In this document: positions 11,665 to 22,212 of the stretch, one piece after another
Layout of the letters: each line of letters opens with the position of its first letter
Numbering within the stretch: the first letter of the stretch is position 1
Source: Neoceratodus forsteri
Taxonomy: Eukaryota; Chordata; Ceratodontiformes; Ceratodontidae
Direction of reading: 5' to 3'
Assembly (NCBI GenBank): GCA_016271365.2
Contig: CM057453.1
Coordinates: 1,078,507,001 to 1,078,571,000, forward strand
Length of the DNA stretch: 64,000 nt
The notes under the pieces: model-generated
Database searches by the model: none
Told to the model about the DNA's origin: nothing
What the model saw: the letters and a program-made list of their open reading frames with translations, nothing else
Made by a program: the position numbers and the translations under genes

Positions 11665-14600
11665 ATGTATACTAAATTAGTTTCACGGAATGTAAGGGGG
11701 ACTCAACTCACCAATTAAGAGAAAGAAAATATTGTTCTAGCTCAAGAGGTTGAGCCTATGGATTGCATTCCTTCAGGAAACTTAATTATCTAGATGAGAG
11801 GCTCAGAAACTGAAGTAGGGATGGGTGAGGGAGGAGCTACACAGTGTGGCACCTTCATCAAAACATGGAGTTCTCATCCTGTTTCACAAAGACCTGGGAT
11901 GGAAGGTGGTATGTCACAAGCAGGATAGTGAAGGTTGGTGGATCCTGGCTGAGATGGAGACCCCTGAGTGATCTCTCATCCTCATTAATGTATACTCCCC
12001 AAATCAGGACTGCCCACAGTTTTTCCAGGATCTAAATCAAACACTAACAGAGTTCAATGATAACAAGCTCCTTATCCTCATGGAGGGGGGCGGGAATTTA
12101 ATCTCACCTGCTACCCCAGTGTGGACAGAAGCAGAAGTACAGCTGAACCTCTTGGGCAAGTGGTCAAAGTGGTGCTTAGACTCATGACAGAGCACTCCCT
12201 TCTCGCCGCCTGGCAAACTAAACACCCGGAAATGATGGACTACACGTTTCTGCACTACACATGGGTCCTCTAGCAGGATTGATTTGTGGCTGATTTCTTG
12301 TGCCTCATACAATAAGGTGACTAAGGTAGACACCAACCCAATAGCTATCTCAGATGATGCCACACTTGAGTTAGGGATAAACTGGGGACCCAAAAAGCCC
12401 CGGTCGTCTTTGTGGCATCTGGATGCCCTACTATTAAAGGACCCACAGTTCCGGAAAAGGCTAGGCCCGGAATTGCAGAGTACTAGGGTAATAATGATAA
12501 TGTGGAAGTCTTAGACTCCACCCTATGGGAGGCCTTCAAGGCTATAATTAAGAGCAGGATCATTGCCTTTGCCACGGCCAGAATGAGGCATAGGGAGAGA
12601 AATCTAGCTAGCCTGGAGGCCCAGTACAAAGCTCTTTCCCCAAGATCCTACCCGTGCCCTACTAGTGCAATTGACTAGCGCAAGGGTTCAACTCAATGTC
12701 CATCTAACTGGACAAGCAGAGCAGAATCTTAGGCAGATGTTGCACATGTACTGGGAAGGGGAGAAAAAAACCAGCAAACTTCTGGCCTATCGTCTCAAAA
12801 GCAGACAGGCTGCTAGGATGATCCCTAGCATGAAGGATGGGAAGGGGTTATAGATCTTCTCAGAAAAGGGGATCAATAGGATCATGGCACAGTTTTATGT
12901 GCACCTCTATTCCTCCCCATCCCCCTCTGACACTACCACAGTAAAGGCTTTTCTTGCTACACTCTTGATCCCACTGATTGCTGCTTCCATGGCTTTCCCC
13001 TTGCCATCCAATCCATGAACTCCCATAAATCCCCAGGTAAAGATAGGCTAGCCATAGACTTTTACCAGGTGCCAGAAGTTCAGCTTTCTGGTTATCTGCT
13101 ACGGGCTTTCAGTGACTCTCTGGAGAAGGGAATACTATCCCTCACCATGAGAGAAGCCATGATAATGATTCTCCCCCAAAAAGGCAAGGATCCATTTAAC
13201 CCTGGTAGCTACCATCCCATCCCATCTCCCTTATTAATGCCAATGCCAAGATTTTGGCCAAGATCCTGCTCGGCTGCCTGGAGAAGTTTTCCCCAGGCTT
13301 AATCCACCCTTGACAGGCTGGTTTTGTTAAAGGTAGGCTAGGGTCAGATCACCATAGGACCTTGATCACACTGATGCATGAGGTGAAGTCCTGCCATACT
13401 CCTATGTTTGTACTCAAGGTGGACTTCAAAGAGGCCTTCGACTCGGTCCAATGGTCCTATCTGAAGCACACCCTGGAGAAAATGGGCATCAGCCCCACTT
13501 TCAGTGCATGGGTTAAACTGCTATATTCCTCCCTGATGGCCTAGGTCCTTACCAACAAAAGTATGTCTCCAGCCTTTAGCCTACATAAAGGCATAAGACA
13601 GGGGTGACCCTTGTCCCCGCTTCTGTTTGTTTTAGCGATTGAGCCACTGGCCATAGAAATTCAAGAAAACAGGGGTATACCAGGCATAACAGTGGGAAGC
13701 TCCACTCATAAAATGTTCCTTTCTGCAGACGATCTTCTAATTACAACAGCCTATACACCCCAGGTTATACAGACAGTACTGGACAGCTTAGCTAGGTTCC
13801 TATCAGCATCAGGCCTAAGGATGAATCAGCGAAGACCAAGGTCTTGCCCCTAAATAAGGCCTGTGCAAGGCAAGCTGTCACCTGGCAAGGACTGAAATGG
13901 TCCCCGAGGGCATTAAATACCTGGGTATCACCATACACCTCAACATCTCTAAACTGATCATGACTCATTTTGTGAATCTCCTTGAAGGAATTAAGAGTGA
14001 CCTAAACAGATGGAAACCATTGAAACTGTCCCTAGCAGGAAAAATAGATTCTGTTAAACTGATGATCACCCCCAAAGTGCTATACCTCCTAGCTCACCTC
14101 CCCATTTATATTCCCCCCAAATGGTTCCAGAAAATTGATACACTGGGGGAAGGGGATTTCTATGGGAGTGAAGGCCACTGCACTACAGAAGACAGAAGCT
14201 GCACCAGCATTGGAACAAAGGTGGGTGGAGACTCCCCTGGTTCCAGGGATATCACATGGCCTTCATTATGGAACAAACAGTTAAATGGTTTATACTAACG
14301 AGCAACTCATTTCCAACCTGGGTCCCCATTGAAGCATCACTGGTAGGGTCCCCCTCTCCGCCATACTGTTATACACTACCAAGAGACTCCCAGGGGCCCT
14401 GGCACCACCTATTGTGTCATCCATAAAATACTGGAACAAAGTACATTAATTACTGCAATCCACCCCCACCCCTTTGGCATCCATGCCTCTGTGGAACAAT
14501 CCACACATTACTGTAGATAGGGAAGTCAGTCACTGGCACATATGGGAGACCCAGGGCATCAATCTAGTACAGGACCTACTGGTCCAAGGTGCCAATATGT

Positions 14601-15330
14601 TGGACACTTTTGAAGCCCTGAGAGGGAGGTATCAACTCCCCTCTAATCACTTTTGGAGGTATTTACAAATCAGGGATGCCATCACTATGCCAGTGCCCCC
14701 CCCTCCTCTCACAAAACCCCTCTCTTGGCCTCTCTCCACTGAAAGTGTGGATAAAACTAGAAAGCTTGATCTACAAAGCTCTCTGTGAGGCCTTACCTGA
14801 CATGACACTCTCTATGTCAAGGGTCAGTGGGAACAAGAGATGGGCATCCACATCTCAGAACAACAGTGGGCCCACATCTGGGCCAGGATACACTAGGCCT
14901 GCAGGGATGGCAGGTCAAGGCAGATCATGAACAAAAAACTGCTGAGGTGGTATTGCACTCTGGCTAAGCCTAAGAAATTGAACCTTCTCTAGGATGATGC
15001 ATGCTGGCAATGTGGTCAAGCTGGGGCCCACCTCTACCTTGTGCTATAGACATGTTCAGTGATCCAGCCCTTCTGGATGACAGTCATGAGCATGTGTAGG
15101 AAGGTGATACTACAGTTAGTCATTGATGCCCCCTGCTTCTCCTGGGCTGCACATCTTAGGCTCTACCCAAACACAACCCAGGAGCTCAGTGGGTCATATC
15201 AGTAGGGAGTGTGGCAAAACATCTACTGTTGATGAGATGGAGGTCCTCTGAGTCCCCCTCTTTGACAGAATTGTTACTGCCCCTGGCCCAGGTGGCCTCC
15301 TATGAAAGACTGTACAGTTTTGCTGCTGAT
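11665..15330 (+). pseudogene. L1/Tx1-group LINE ORF2 remnant (endonuclease + reverse transcriptase)
   Basis: The start (about 11665-12190) translates to an APE-type endonuclease with degraded motifs (GLNSPIKRKKILF, IAFLQET, INVYSPNQDCPQFF). The RT follows with SHKSPGKDRLAIDFY (about 13018), PQKGKDPFNPGSYHPI, VLKVDFKEAFDSVQWSYL (about 13400-13460), IRQG-PLSPLLFVL (13590-13630) and FLSADDLLIT (about 13722-13745, the YxDD box with Ser instead of Tyr). RWKPLKLSLAGKIDSVKLMI and the LINE thumb come after that. The C-terminus has WNNPHI...HWHIWETQGI and a zinc-knuckle-like CWQCG...C...FW. Frame changes and stops occur throughout. The motif set, especially the WxPLxLSxxGK segment and C-terminal CCHC, places it in the L1/Tx1 group rather than CR1. 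Confidence 0.85.
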
Positions 15331-15814
15331 ACAAATCCTAGGTTTGGTCTTTGTTGACAGCCCATTCTGCAGTCTGAATACTGCCATAAAGCTCAAAATG
15401 ACCCACATGGAGGCTAGACACACTCAAGGTGCTGTCCACCTCCAGTAGTTATGTTTGGTTTCAAGCAATGTACCCATCAGCCACACAACATGGTTGATAA
15501 AATATGAGACTGGTCTGAGGCAGGCGCCTACTACCTGTCACTCCAGCCAATCTGGCTCAGAGCTAAGACAAGTAGGTGACTCTAGCCATCTGATGCACCC
15601 CTCTCATGAGAATTGAACCAGGACATAAGTTATATGACAATTCCCAGATATCATAGTGTACACCCCTGTTTGATATGTATTCTGTGTAATGGTTAGAGTT
15701 GGCATGTGCTGCCAACAAACATTTTAATGTTACTATGTGTGCATTTTGATGTATATGTATGTTGTGGTATTGTCTCAATAAAAACTTTTAAACTTCAAAA
15801 CTGAGTGGCCTAGC

Positions 15815-17540
15815 AATCCAAATAGAGCAAACTCAAAGCCCAAGAGATCCAAACAGGATGAGTACTGTGATCTTGAAGGTCCTGATGGGACAGACTCCTC
15901 AAAAGAAGAATACTCAGATGAGGAAGAAAAAGAAGAACCCAGTGAGGATCTGGCAGCCAAAATATGCCCATCAACACAATATCCAAAATTATTAGGGTGG
16001 TCTGCGAGAAACTCAGATATGAGGTACCAGCACCACAAGAGAAGCAATAGCTGAACCCATTGATGAGGGAATGAACAAAGGTGCACAACCTTTTTCTGAT
16101 GTGCAAAGCATTGGAGAGTCTATTAAGCAAAGATTAGGAGTCATCTGATCCTATGACAAGAAGGAAAAATACATCTTTTGACAGGAGATGTCATCTCTCA
16201 GAGGATAAACAAGAAGCTTAGACACCTCTCCCTAAGGTCGACCCCTTAATTGTTTCCTTAAGCCATTGGACAGTTTTGCTATCAGAGGGAGCTACCACAC
16301 TGAAGGACCCAGCAGACAAGACAGTGGTGGATACTGGTAAGAAGGCACACAAGATCTTGATCATGACTAAGAAAGTCTACAAAACCTCCATATACACCCC
16401 TAGAGTCATCCTGAGATGTCTGGAGGCCAATCACATCGACCTATGAAAAACCTACCAAAAACTGATCCCTCTCCCAACATGGCAGTACCTCCTCACAAAG
16501 GGAAAATACTCCATCCAGATCAACATTCCCTATGACTGATGGCATGGCTGCTCAAAGGGAAAGACTGCTGATGTTGGGACTTTCACAGATAGTGGCTGAT
16601 ACCATGGTACAGTACAGTTGCACAGACTTTCAGGTAACTAGACTTACAATTGACACTAGTTCATATTCACTAGGTGGTGCAAATCAAAGCATATCAACTC
16701 AATCACATGAACTATACACCAGCTCCTAGACTTTCTATAAGATGGTTTGGCAAGGACCTTTCCACAGTATTGCTACAGATGCAGATGCAGACAGCCTCAG
16801 TAGATGCAATATGGGGTAGCATCCAGGAGATCATACGAGGGGACCATCCACAACTATAGATGTTTTTTAAAGGCTGCTGATCATGCTAGACCAACATCTT
16901 GGTCAATGGTACCTTCATGGCATCTTAATATTGTGTTGGATGCCCTAACCAAGGACCCTTTTGAATCTTTAAACTCAGTTTCACTCTTCTGGTTGGCTAT
17001 AAAGACATTTTTCTTGATTGCCATTAGTTCTGCCCAGAGAACCAGTGAACTACAGGCACTGTCTTGCACTAAACCTTATCTTACCTTCCACAAGGATCAT
17101 GTGGTACTTAAAACTGTTCCTTCCTTCATGCCAAAAGTTGCATCTCCTTTTCATCTAGCACAGGAGATTTCCTTACTGTCCTTGGAGCATGACAACAGCA
17201 ATACTCAGAGGATACACTATTGAACCTATACATTTTTTAACAGTCAGAATCTACCTGGACAGAACAGCCTCATACAGGAAGTCTGAGAGGTTGTTCCTCC
17301 TGTTCCAAGACCCCAAACAAGGAATGTTAGCTTCCAGGTCTACCATTGCCAGATGGCTAAGAACCACCATTGTGGAAACATACAAGACTTCCTCCCTGCC
17401 TTGCCTGTTTCAAGTGAAGGTGCATTCCTCCAGAGCAGTGGCCACCTCCTGGGCAGAATAAAATTCAGTGTCTATCACAGACATCTATACATGGCCACAT
17501 GTACCAACTTGAAACCTGTGAATGCAACAAAATAGTCTTC
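15815..17540 (+). pseudogene. DIRS-like element: gag right part fused to tyrosine recombinase
   Basis: Directly after the LINE, the gag frame continues with basic then acidic sequence (DSSKEEYSDEEEKEEPSEDL), followed by VDPLIVSLSHWTVLL...LKDPADKTVVD (about 16238-16340), typical of DIRS gag. At about 16530 it jumps to a DIRS tyrosine recombinase: RERLLMLGLSQIVADTM, then WSMVPSWHLNIVLDALTKDP (about 16890-16960), SSAQRTSELQALS with the first catalytic Arg (about 17025-17065), and after a frameshift HSSRAVATSWAE (about 17422-17457) with the HxxR box. The terminal part reads IYTWPHVPT. The RT, RNase H and methylase-like domains expected between gag and recombinase are absent, so about 3 kb has been deleted. 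Confidence 0.75.
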
Positions 17541-17662
17541 AGCTGGTCAGTGCTTCAGCTGGTCTTTCACCCATTTCCTTCTTATCCCACCCAAGACAGT
17601 CTGGGCACTGCTTCTTAAATCATGTCAGAGTGATGATTTCAGAGCATGGTAAAGGTGTGATT

Positions 17663-18218
17663 GATAATGGAAGTTTACTCACCTGGTAATGGTGATTATG
17701 GGAACACCTTTTTGTAGCATTCCATGACCCACCCAATAAAGAAGACTAGGGTTCTTGAGTTTTTTTTGTATTGACTTCTGTTGTTAGTCTGTCGATCATA
17801 GCTACTTAATTCTATTTGTTAGCCTTATTCTGTAGTTTACTTTAAGCTTGTATGGTTGCCAATTGAAGGTCGGTTGGTATTACTAGGCCCTCTTGGATCA
17901 TACTTTTAGAAAATAGGTCCATTGAATCCAAAAACCTTGAGTTTCTGATACTGTTGCAACTACCGGGGATGAAGATATGTTTGACTCTCTCTTGAGGTTG
18001 ATTTCAAAAGATTTTTCCAAGGAAAAATTTCTTGGGAAGATAGATACTGAGGACTGTTCCACAGGAAGGGGCAGAGATGGGATCAAATTCAAAGTTTCAG
18101 CTTTGTGCATCGGTCTATCAGAGAAGACTGTATAACCAAGAGTGAAGACTTGACTACAGACTGCTGTAAAATGGTACTCTCATTATCACCTGGACCAGGT
18201 AAGTAAACTTCCATTATG
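17663..18218. repeat. Inverted repeat pair at the DIRS 3' end
   Basis: Positions 17663-17700 and the reverse complement of 18181-18218 agree at 32 of 38 bases and share TAATGGAAGTTTACT and ACCTGGT. DIRS elements carry inverted terminal repeats and an internal complementary region used to form a circular intermediate, so a pair of inverted copies at the right end fits that architecture. The region between has no recognised gene. A short minus-strand frame (17898-18110) is probably chance. Confidence 0.55.
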
Positions 18219-18770
18219 CTCTGAATTGTTGGAATTATCATGCAGCAGGGAGGATGCCCCACCAAAGTGGTCTATACCTTAAAAAAATGAGCAACAAAAA
18301 GACCACTAAAATCAGAAGCAACACAATTTTATTAAGTGCAAAGGGTAAATAAAATGTGCAATAGTTATAAAATCACTCACAAGAACTCGAATGTCTCAGC
18401 AACTAAAGCCCGACTGGTTTCACTCTGACAGCTTCTTCAGGAGGCCTGAATGTGCAATCCTTAAATGGCTTGCAATTCTTAAAGTGATAGTAAATCAAAC
18501 AATTAGAGGATAATGAAGTAAATAAGTTATTAAAACCACAGTTAATATCAAAGACATTACTAAACCAAGGATATATATACTGATTTATACTGCAGTATAT
18601 AAAATAGCATATGATACTAATAAGATTGGATACTAATTTTTATATATAAAATATCCAGGCTTATCATTTCAAATACTGTCTCCTGTCTAGTGCCTATAGC
18701 ACTAAATGACAGTCCTCTTCAGATGAAATTCATCTAGGAATAAAGAGAGATATAGAATTAAACAAATTAT

Positions 18771-19325
18771 AATAACTGGGTTTGCCTTATTCCCATAGGG
18801 AAACCATGGCATAATTTGCCATTATAAAGGACTGTTTATAATGCCAGACAGGCACATGGTTTCCCTTGTCCCGCGTATGCATCAGCCGCAGCTCTTCTAG
18901 TTGGATCGCTGGCCACTCGCTGCTCACAGACTGAACCGCCACTCAGATTCGGTGGTATGTGGTCTTAAAAAACAAAATCTACTGCCACCAGAAAAAAAAA
19001 CGTTTGGCTGCTGACCGATATAAATAAATAAAAAAGTTTAAATAAATAAAGGTGACCACATGTGGAAATGTAACCAGGCTGTGGCCGCACATGAACATCT
19101 TTGTATTTTATATAATTGCTGAGGTGAAAAAGTCAAACCCAGCAATTAAATAAAATATGGGGTGGTGAGATTAAACTCAAAGTTTACACACACCCTTGGT
19201 GTTAGATGCTTGCACAAACACCTCAAGCTTCACACTCGGGGTTTATGTAGCATCTAACACCTCAGGTGTGTGTAAACTTCTCGTTACATACACCACCCCA
19301 TACTTTATTCTATATATAATAATCA
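18771..19325 (+). repeat. Foldback repeat family, copy 1
   Basis: This copy and the reverse complement of 45960-46495 align over most of their length. Shared words include AATAACTGGG at the start, AAAGGA-TGTTTATAATG near the left, and TATGGGGTGGTG with TTTACACACACC near the right. Two inner dyads are visible. The left one is formed by TTTGCCATTATAAA and TTTATAATGCCA. The right one (about 19153-19210 against 19246-19312) shares TATGGGGTGGTG, AGTTTACACACACC and GGTGTTAGATGCT. No open frame of note occurs. It is a non-autonomous palindromic element of unknown superfamily. Confidence 0.65.
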
Positions 19326-19369
19326 TTTGAGAGGCAGCTTACTATTTCATGCAGTACTTCAACACTGAG

Positions 19370-19545
19370 GCACAAAATCAGAATTATCGTTCAGACCAGG
19401 AGGGTAAAGAGCCCCCAGTGCACAATCTACAGGTATTCCATTCTTAACAGCAAATAATCCAGACCATCACCTGACCTCCCACTTTGACCATTGCCAAACC
19501 ACAGAACAAAAAGGCAATCTTCTCTACATTATGATGTGCTCATTT
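19370..19545 (-). pseudogene. PLE GIY-YIG domain, C-terminal part
   Basis: On the minus strand a frame reads ALGALYPPGLNDNSDF (about 19387-19437), matching the ...L.TL.P.GLN...DF ending of the endonuclease region in Penelope-like proteins. Its upstream part is separated from the GIY-YIG start (20105-20230) by an inserted L2 3' end. The domain would nick target DNA during retrotransposition. Frame changes are present. Confidence 0.6.
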
Positions 19546-19547
19546 AT

Positions 19548-20100
19548 ATTTATTTATTTATTTAATTCTTGGATTTTAATACCTTTGTGCTGAAAGCTTG
19601 TTTACAAATGTTCCACATCATAAATGCAACAATCAGATAAACAATATAAATAAGAGAATTGAAAAATTTGTCATGCAGCGGAATAGGCATATTTTGCTGA
19701 ATATGACAGGCAGAAGTACAGTAAATCAATCTGAGCTGATCTCGGCTGGTTTCAAAGAATACAAGAGAACATCAGATAAACTGGTGCACAGAGAGTCAAA
19801 CAAAGTGAGCAGCATCTGCATATTATTACAGCATTGTTTCAAGCAGGAGAGAATCAGTCAGAGTTGGCCTAGTCTGGTTAGGGGGTGGGTGATGGGGAAG
19901 GTAAGACATTGAGGCAAGGGGAGGGTAGTGAAGGGTAGAGGGGGGTGATGACAGGGAGTGATAAGGGTTTGTGGGAAGGAAATGATGGCAGGAGGGGATG
20001 GGGGAGTGGAGATAAGGGGTTGGAGACAGTGTAGGGTAGGGGGATAGGTGGGACGATGATGCAGGGAGGAGGAGGAGGAGGTGGGGGTAATGCTAATTAG
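19548..20100 (-). mobile_element. L2-type LINE 3' end
   Basis: On the minus strand the segment ends with GTGGAACATTTGTAAA, a short GCT/AGC stem, CAAAGGTATTAAAATCC and a (TAAA)n tail (19548-19563). The same ending is seen at 22213, 27474, 35943 and 53748. Upstream it is the pyrimidine-rich 3' UTR typical of the other copies here. It interrupts the GIY-YIG region of a Penelope-like element. GCTCATTTA and GCTAATTAG at the two borders may be a decayed target duplication (7 of 9). No coding part remains. Confidence 0.6.
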
Positions 20101-20104
20101 GACT

Positions 20105-20230
20105 GGCAGTCACAGCTGCAAATTGTTTATGCATTGGATTAGTCCTTTTTGGCAATAGCCTTAAGTTATTCTCCAATTCTGTTTTAAAGAACCTGGAGGT
20201 CCTGCCCACATAAAAGGATAATTGACTGTG
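20105..20230 (-). pseudogene. PLE GIY-YIG domain, N-terminal part
   Basis: The minus strand reads FYVGRTSRFFKTELENNLRL followed by ...NPMHKQFAA. This corresponds to the GIY-YIG signature in its usual PLE form (Y-[IV]-G-[KR]-T-S-R with the basic residue of the next helix). It lies directly downstream of the RT thumb, as expected for canonical Penelope-like elements. It is cut off by the L2 insertion immediately beyond. Confidence 0.7.
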
Positions 20231-20239
20231 TTGCTATAC

Positions 20240-20668
20240 AGTAATGGATCAGCTTGTACAATTGCCCTGCTTGAAATAAGTTGTTACAAAATTCAACTCA
20301 ATACTAAATATGTAGTTCAGCATATTTATGCTGGAAGTTACTTTGCTTACTGCAATTCCTACACACTCTCAGGAACTGGGATTTCAGTATATTTTTGATT
20401 GTCTGTTTGGCATGGCAGCTGGATGAGCGTAATACCATATTATGGTCAGTCACTTTGCAGAACAAGCCCTTCTTAAAAGACCCATTTTTTGCACACCATC
20501 AGGTCAAAGAAGCTGATGCTCTGTGTATTGGTTTGTACAGAAAATCTTAAATTCTCATCTGTGTCCTCCAAGTAGTGGAAAAACGCATCCAACTCAGATC
20601 TGTTTCCCCTCCACACCAAAACATCATCTATATAGTGCCTTCAGAGGTCATCCTTATGATAATAAAGC
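20240..20668 (-). pseudogene. PLE reverse transcriptase, palm and thumb part
   Basis: On the minus strand the frame reads RHYIDDVLVWRGNRSELDAF, containing the YxDD catalytic box (about 20625-20636). After that come ENLRFSVQTNTQSISFFDLMV and, after a stop and a frame change, VTDHNMVLRSSSCHAKQTIK and LKSQFLRVCRNCSKQSNF. These are the order and spacing of Penelope RT motifs. The preceding motif block lies on the far side of the DNA transposon at 20672-21882, and removing that transposon with one ATT rejoins the frame. Confidence 0.8.
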
Positions 20669-20671
20669 ATT

Positions 20672-21882
20672 GGGCCCCATTTTTAAAGGGCTTAGAGGGA
20701 CGCAAGGGGATTTGGTTCAAAGAGTTTGATGCAAGTGGTGACTTGCATCACAACTTGTGTCAAATGCAATTTTCTAAGGCAGCCTCCATCCAGTTCAGAT
20801 GCAGCTGCAGCAAAGCCCCCTGCACCACAGGTTGTGCCACACAATCAGGTGAGCCAGGACACAAGGGATCTTGCACCATGGTGGGGCTGTAACATCCCCT
20901 TTTTTTGTATTTTCACAGCCCCGCCATGGACCCAAGAGTGGGCACCACTTAGACCAGCCAGGAGGTGATCTAAGCGGTTTTGCCACAGGGAAGTGACAGG
21001 TCAGTGGAAGGTGGGGTGCACTACGGGTAGGGGAGGAACCATGGGGGGAGCCAGGCCACTGCTAGCTATCACCATTGAAAGCATGCCAGTACTGTCATGA
21101 CAGGTCACCTGGTAGTGTTGCCCCCCCCACCTATATCTGATGGTTATGAAGAGGCTGTGGTGGTCTAGTGGCACCCCCCAAAGCGATCAGCCACAGAATG
21201 CTACATAGCACATTCTGTGGCTGGTGGTGGTGGTGAGTGGAGGGCAGTGCCACTCGCAGGATTGGGCCAGGGAATGGGGGGGTGAACGGGGATGTTGAGC
21301 AATGCCACACTGGGAAGTCAGGATAGGGAACCACTAGAACACCATGGAGTATCATTGGTTGCTTTATCTTTCTTTTTTCAGGAGATCAGGGATGGGGGGG
21401 TACCACAGGGCCACATCTTACTTTATTTTCAGGGGAGCCCAGGGTTCATGGGGGGAGGGTGCCATTAGACCACCACAGCCTCTTCATAACCATCAGATAT
21501 GGGGGAGGGTTACACTACTAGGGAACCTGTGTTTGACAGGACCAGCATGTTTGCACAAGAGCCCTGTCATTTCAACATGGTGTACTGAGGCTTCAGTACA
21601 GTTGTGCCCCGTCACCTCCAGGGTCCATGAGTCTTGTTCCTTGGGGCACCCGGGCTGGCCCCTGCAGCTGTGTCTGAGTCTGTGTCCCAGATGTGCATCA
21701 AGCCCTCTGATAGTGCCAGTATTTCTGGTGCTGGCCGCAAGTTGAGGCAATTCCAGAACAGTTGCCACAAATTGCAAGCTTTCTGGAATTGCACAAATTG
21801 AGACTGACACACTTGCATCCAGCGCAGTCCCCTGCTATGTCACTAGTTGTGACTAGCGCAGGGGACTTCTAAAATTGGGCTC
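20672..21882. mobile_element. 1.2-kb DNA transposon with ATT target duplication
   Basis: The ends are GGGCCCCATTTTTAAAG and, as reverse complement, GAGCCCAATTTTAGAAG. ATT precedes (20669-20671) and follows (21883-21885). The host is a Penelope RT gene whose frame is continuous when the element and one ATT are removed, which fixes both borders. Inside, 21133-21175 is the reverse complement of 21458-21500 at 42 of 43 bases, and CAGCCACAGAATG (21188-21200) pairs perfectly with 21211-21223. No transposase was recognised, so it is non-autonomous. A 3-bp duplication and GGGCC start suggest a PIF/Harbinger-like mechanism, though ATT is not the usual TWA. Confidence 0.75.
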
Positions 21883-21885
21883 ATT

Positions 21886-22010
21886 ATCTCAGGGTCATAA
21901 ATATTTTCCATTTCCCATTTCCTGAGGTACAGGTTAGCATAATTGGGAGCGAAGGTAGCCCCCATGATCATCCCCTTAATCTACAAGTAGTAACCATCTT
22001 GAAATAAGAA
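21886..22010 (-). pseudogene. PLE reverse transcriptase, fingers part
   Basis: On the minus strand the sequence reads YYL-IKGMIMGATFAPNYANL followed by KWEMENIYDPEI, the RT block (FxGxYYLQxxGxAMGxxFAPxYANL) that precedes the YxDD box in Penelope-like elements. One stop replaces the usual Gln. Upstream to about 22210 weaker similarity continues. It joins in frame with the YIDD-containing part below 20669. Confidence 0.75.
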
Positions 22011-22212
22011 AGTTTTGCAAGTTAATGCCTACAATGACCCATGCCCTGGAGTGCCTTACTGAAATTATAAAACAGATCCATCTGTAAAATATCACTGAAA
22101 CATAAAATAAGTATACTCAAAGTGTTTTATTAAATATGCAATGAATCACCTTACACTGCATCAGCCAATCTATAAATTGGTCCCAAATTCAATGGCTATG
22201 TGCAGCTGGCAA

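Larger units (their letters stand above)
7569..15800 (+). mobile_element. Full-length L1/Tx1-group LINE (8.2 kb), inactive
   Basis: The element starts GGGGGCATGGC directly after a 14-bp target duplication and ends with an AATAAA signal (about 15777) and an A-rich end before the second duplicate at 15801-15814 (13 of 14 identical). It contains an ORF1 remnant (7871-8914), an unusually long spacer (8915-11660) with internal repeats and a probable DNA-transposon insertion, and an ORF2 remnant with endonuclease, RT and C-terminal CCHC-like motif (11665-15330). Many stops and frameshifts make it non-autonomous. The long target duplication is what target-primed reverse transcription leaves. Because the target lies within a DIRS gag, the DIRS element is older. 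Confidence 0.85.
18241..22210 (-). mobile_element. Penelope-like element (PLE), broken by three insertions
   Basis: Read on the minus strand, an RT is followed by a GIY-YIG endonuclease, the domain order that defines canonical Penelope-like retroelements. RT fingers lie at about 21886-22010, RT palm to thumb at about 20240-20668, GIY-YIG start at about 20105-20230, its C-terminus at about 19370-19545, and a 3' region at 18241-18770. The interruptions are a DNA transposon (20672-21882), an L2 3' end (19548-20100) and a foldback repeat (18771-19325). Outer limits are approximate. No intact gene survives. Confidence 0.8.

Noticed and set aside
18418..18440. Hammerhead-ribozyme-like core (CTGAAGA ... 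GAAA on the minus strand) in the Penelope 3' region
   Set aside because: Penelope-like elements are known to carry hammerhead motifs and the CTGANGA and GAAA words are present, but the 12 bases between them do not form a credible stem II, and stems I and III could not be found.
21131..21745. Two frames sharing PPQPLHNHQI as a repeated peptide
   Set aside because: The shared peptide comes from the 43-bp inverted repeat read on opposite strands, not from a protein repeat.
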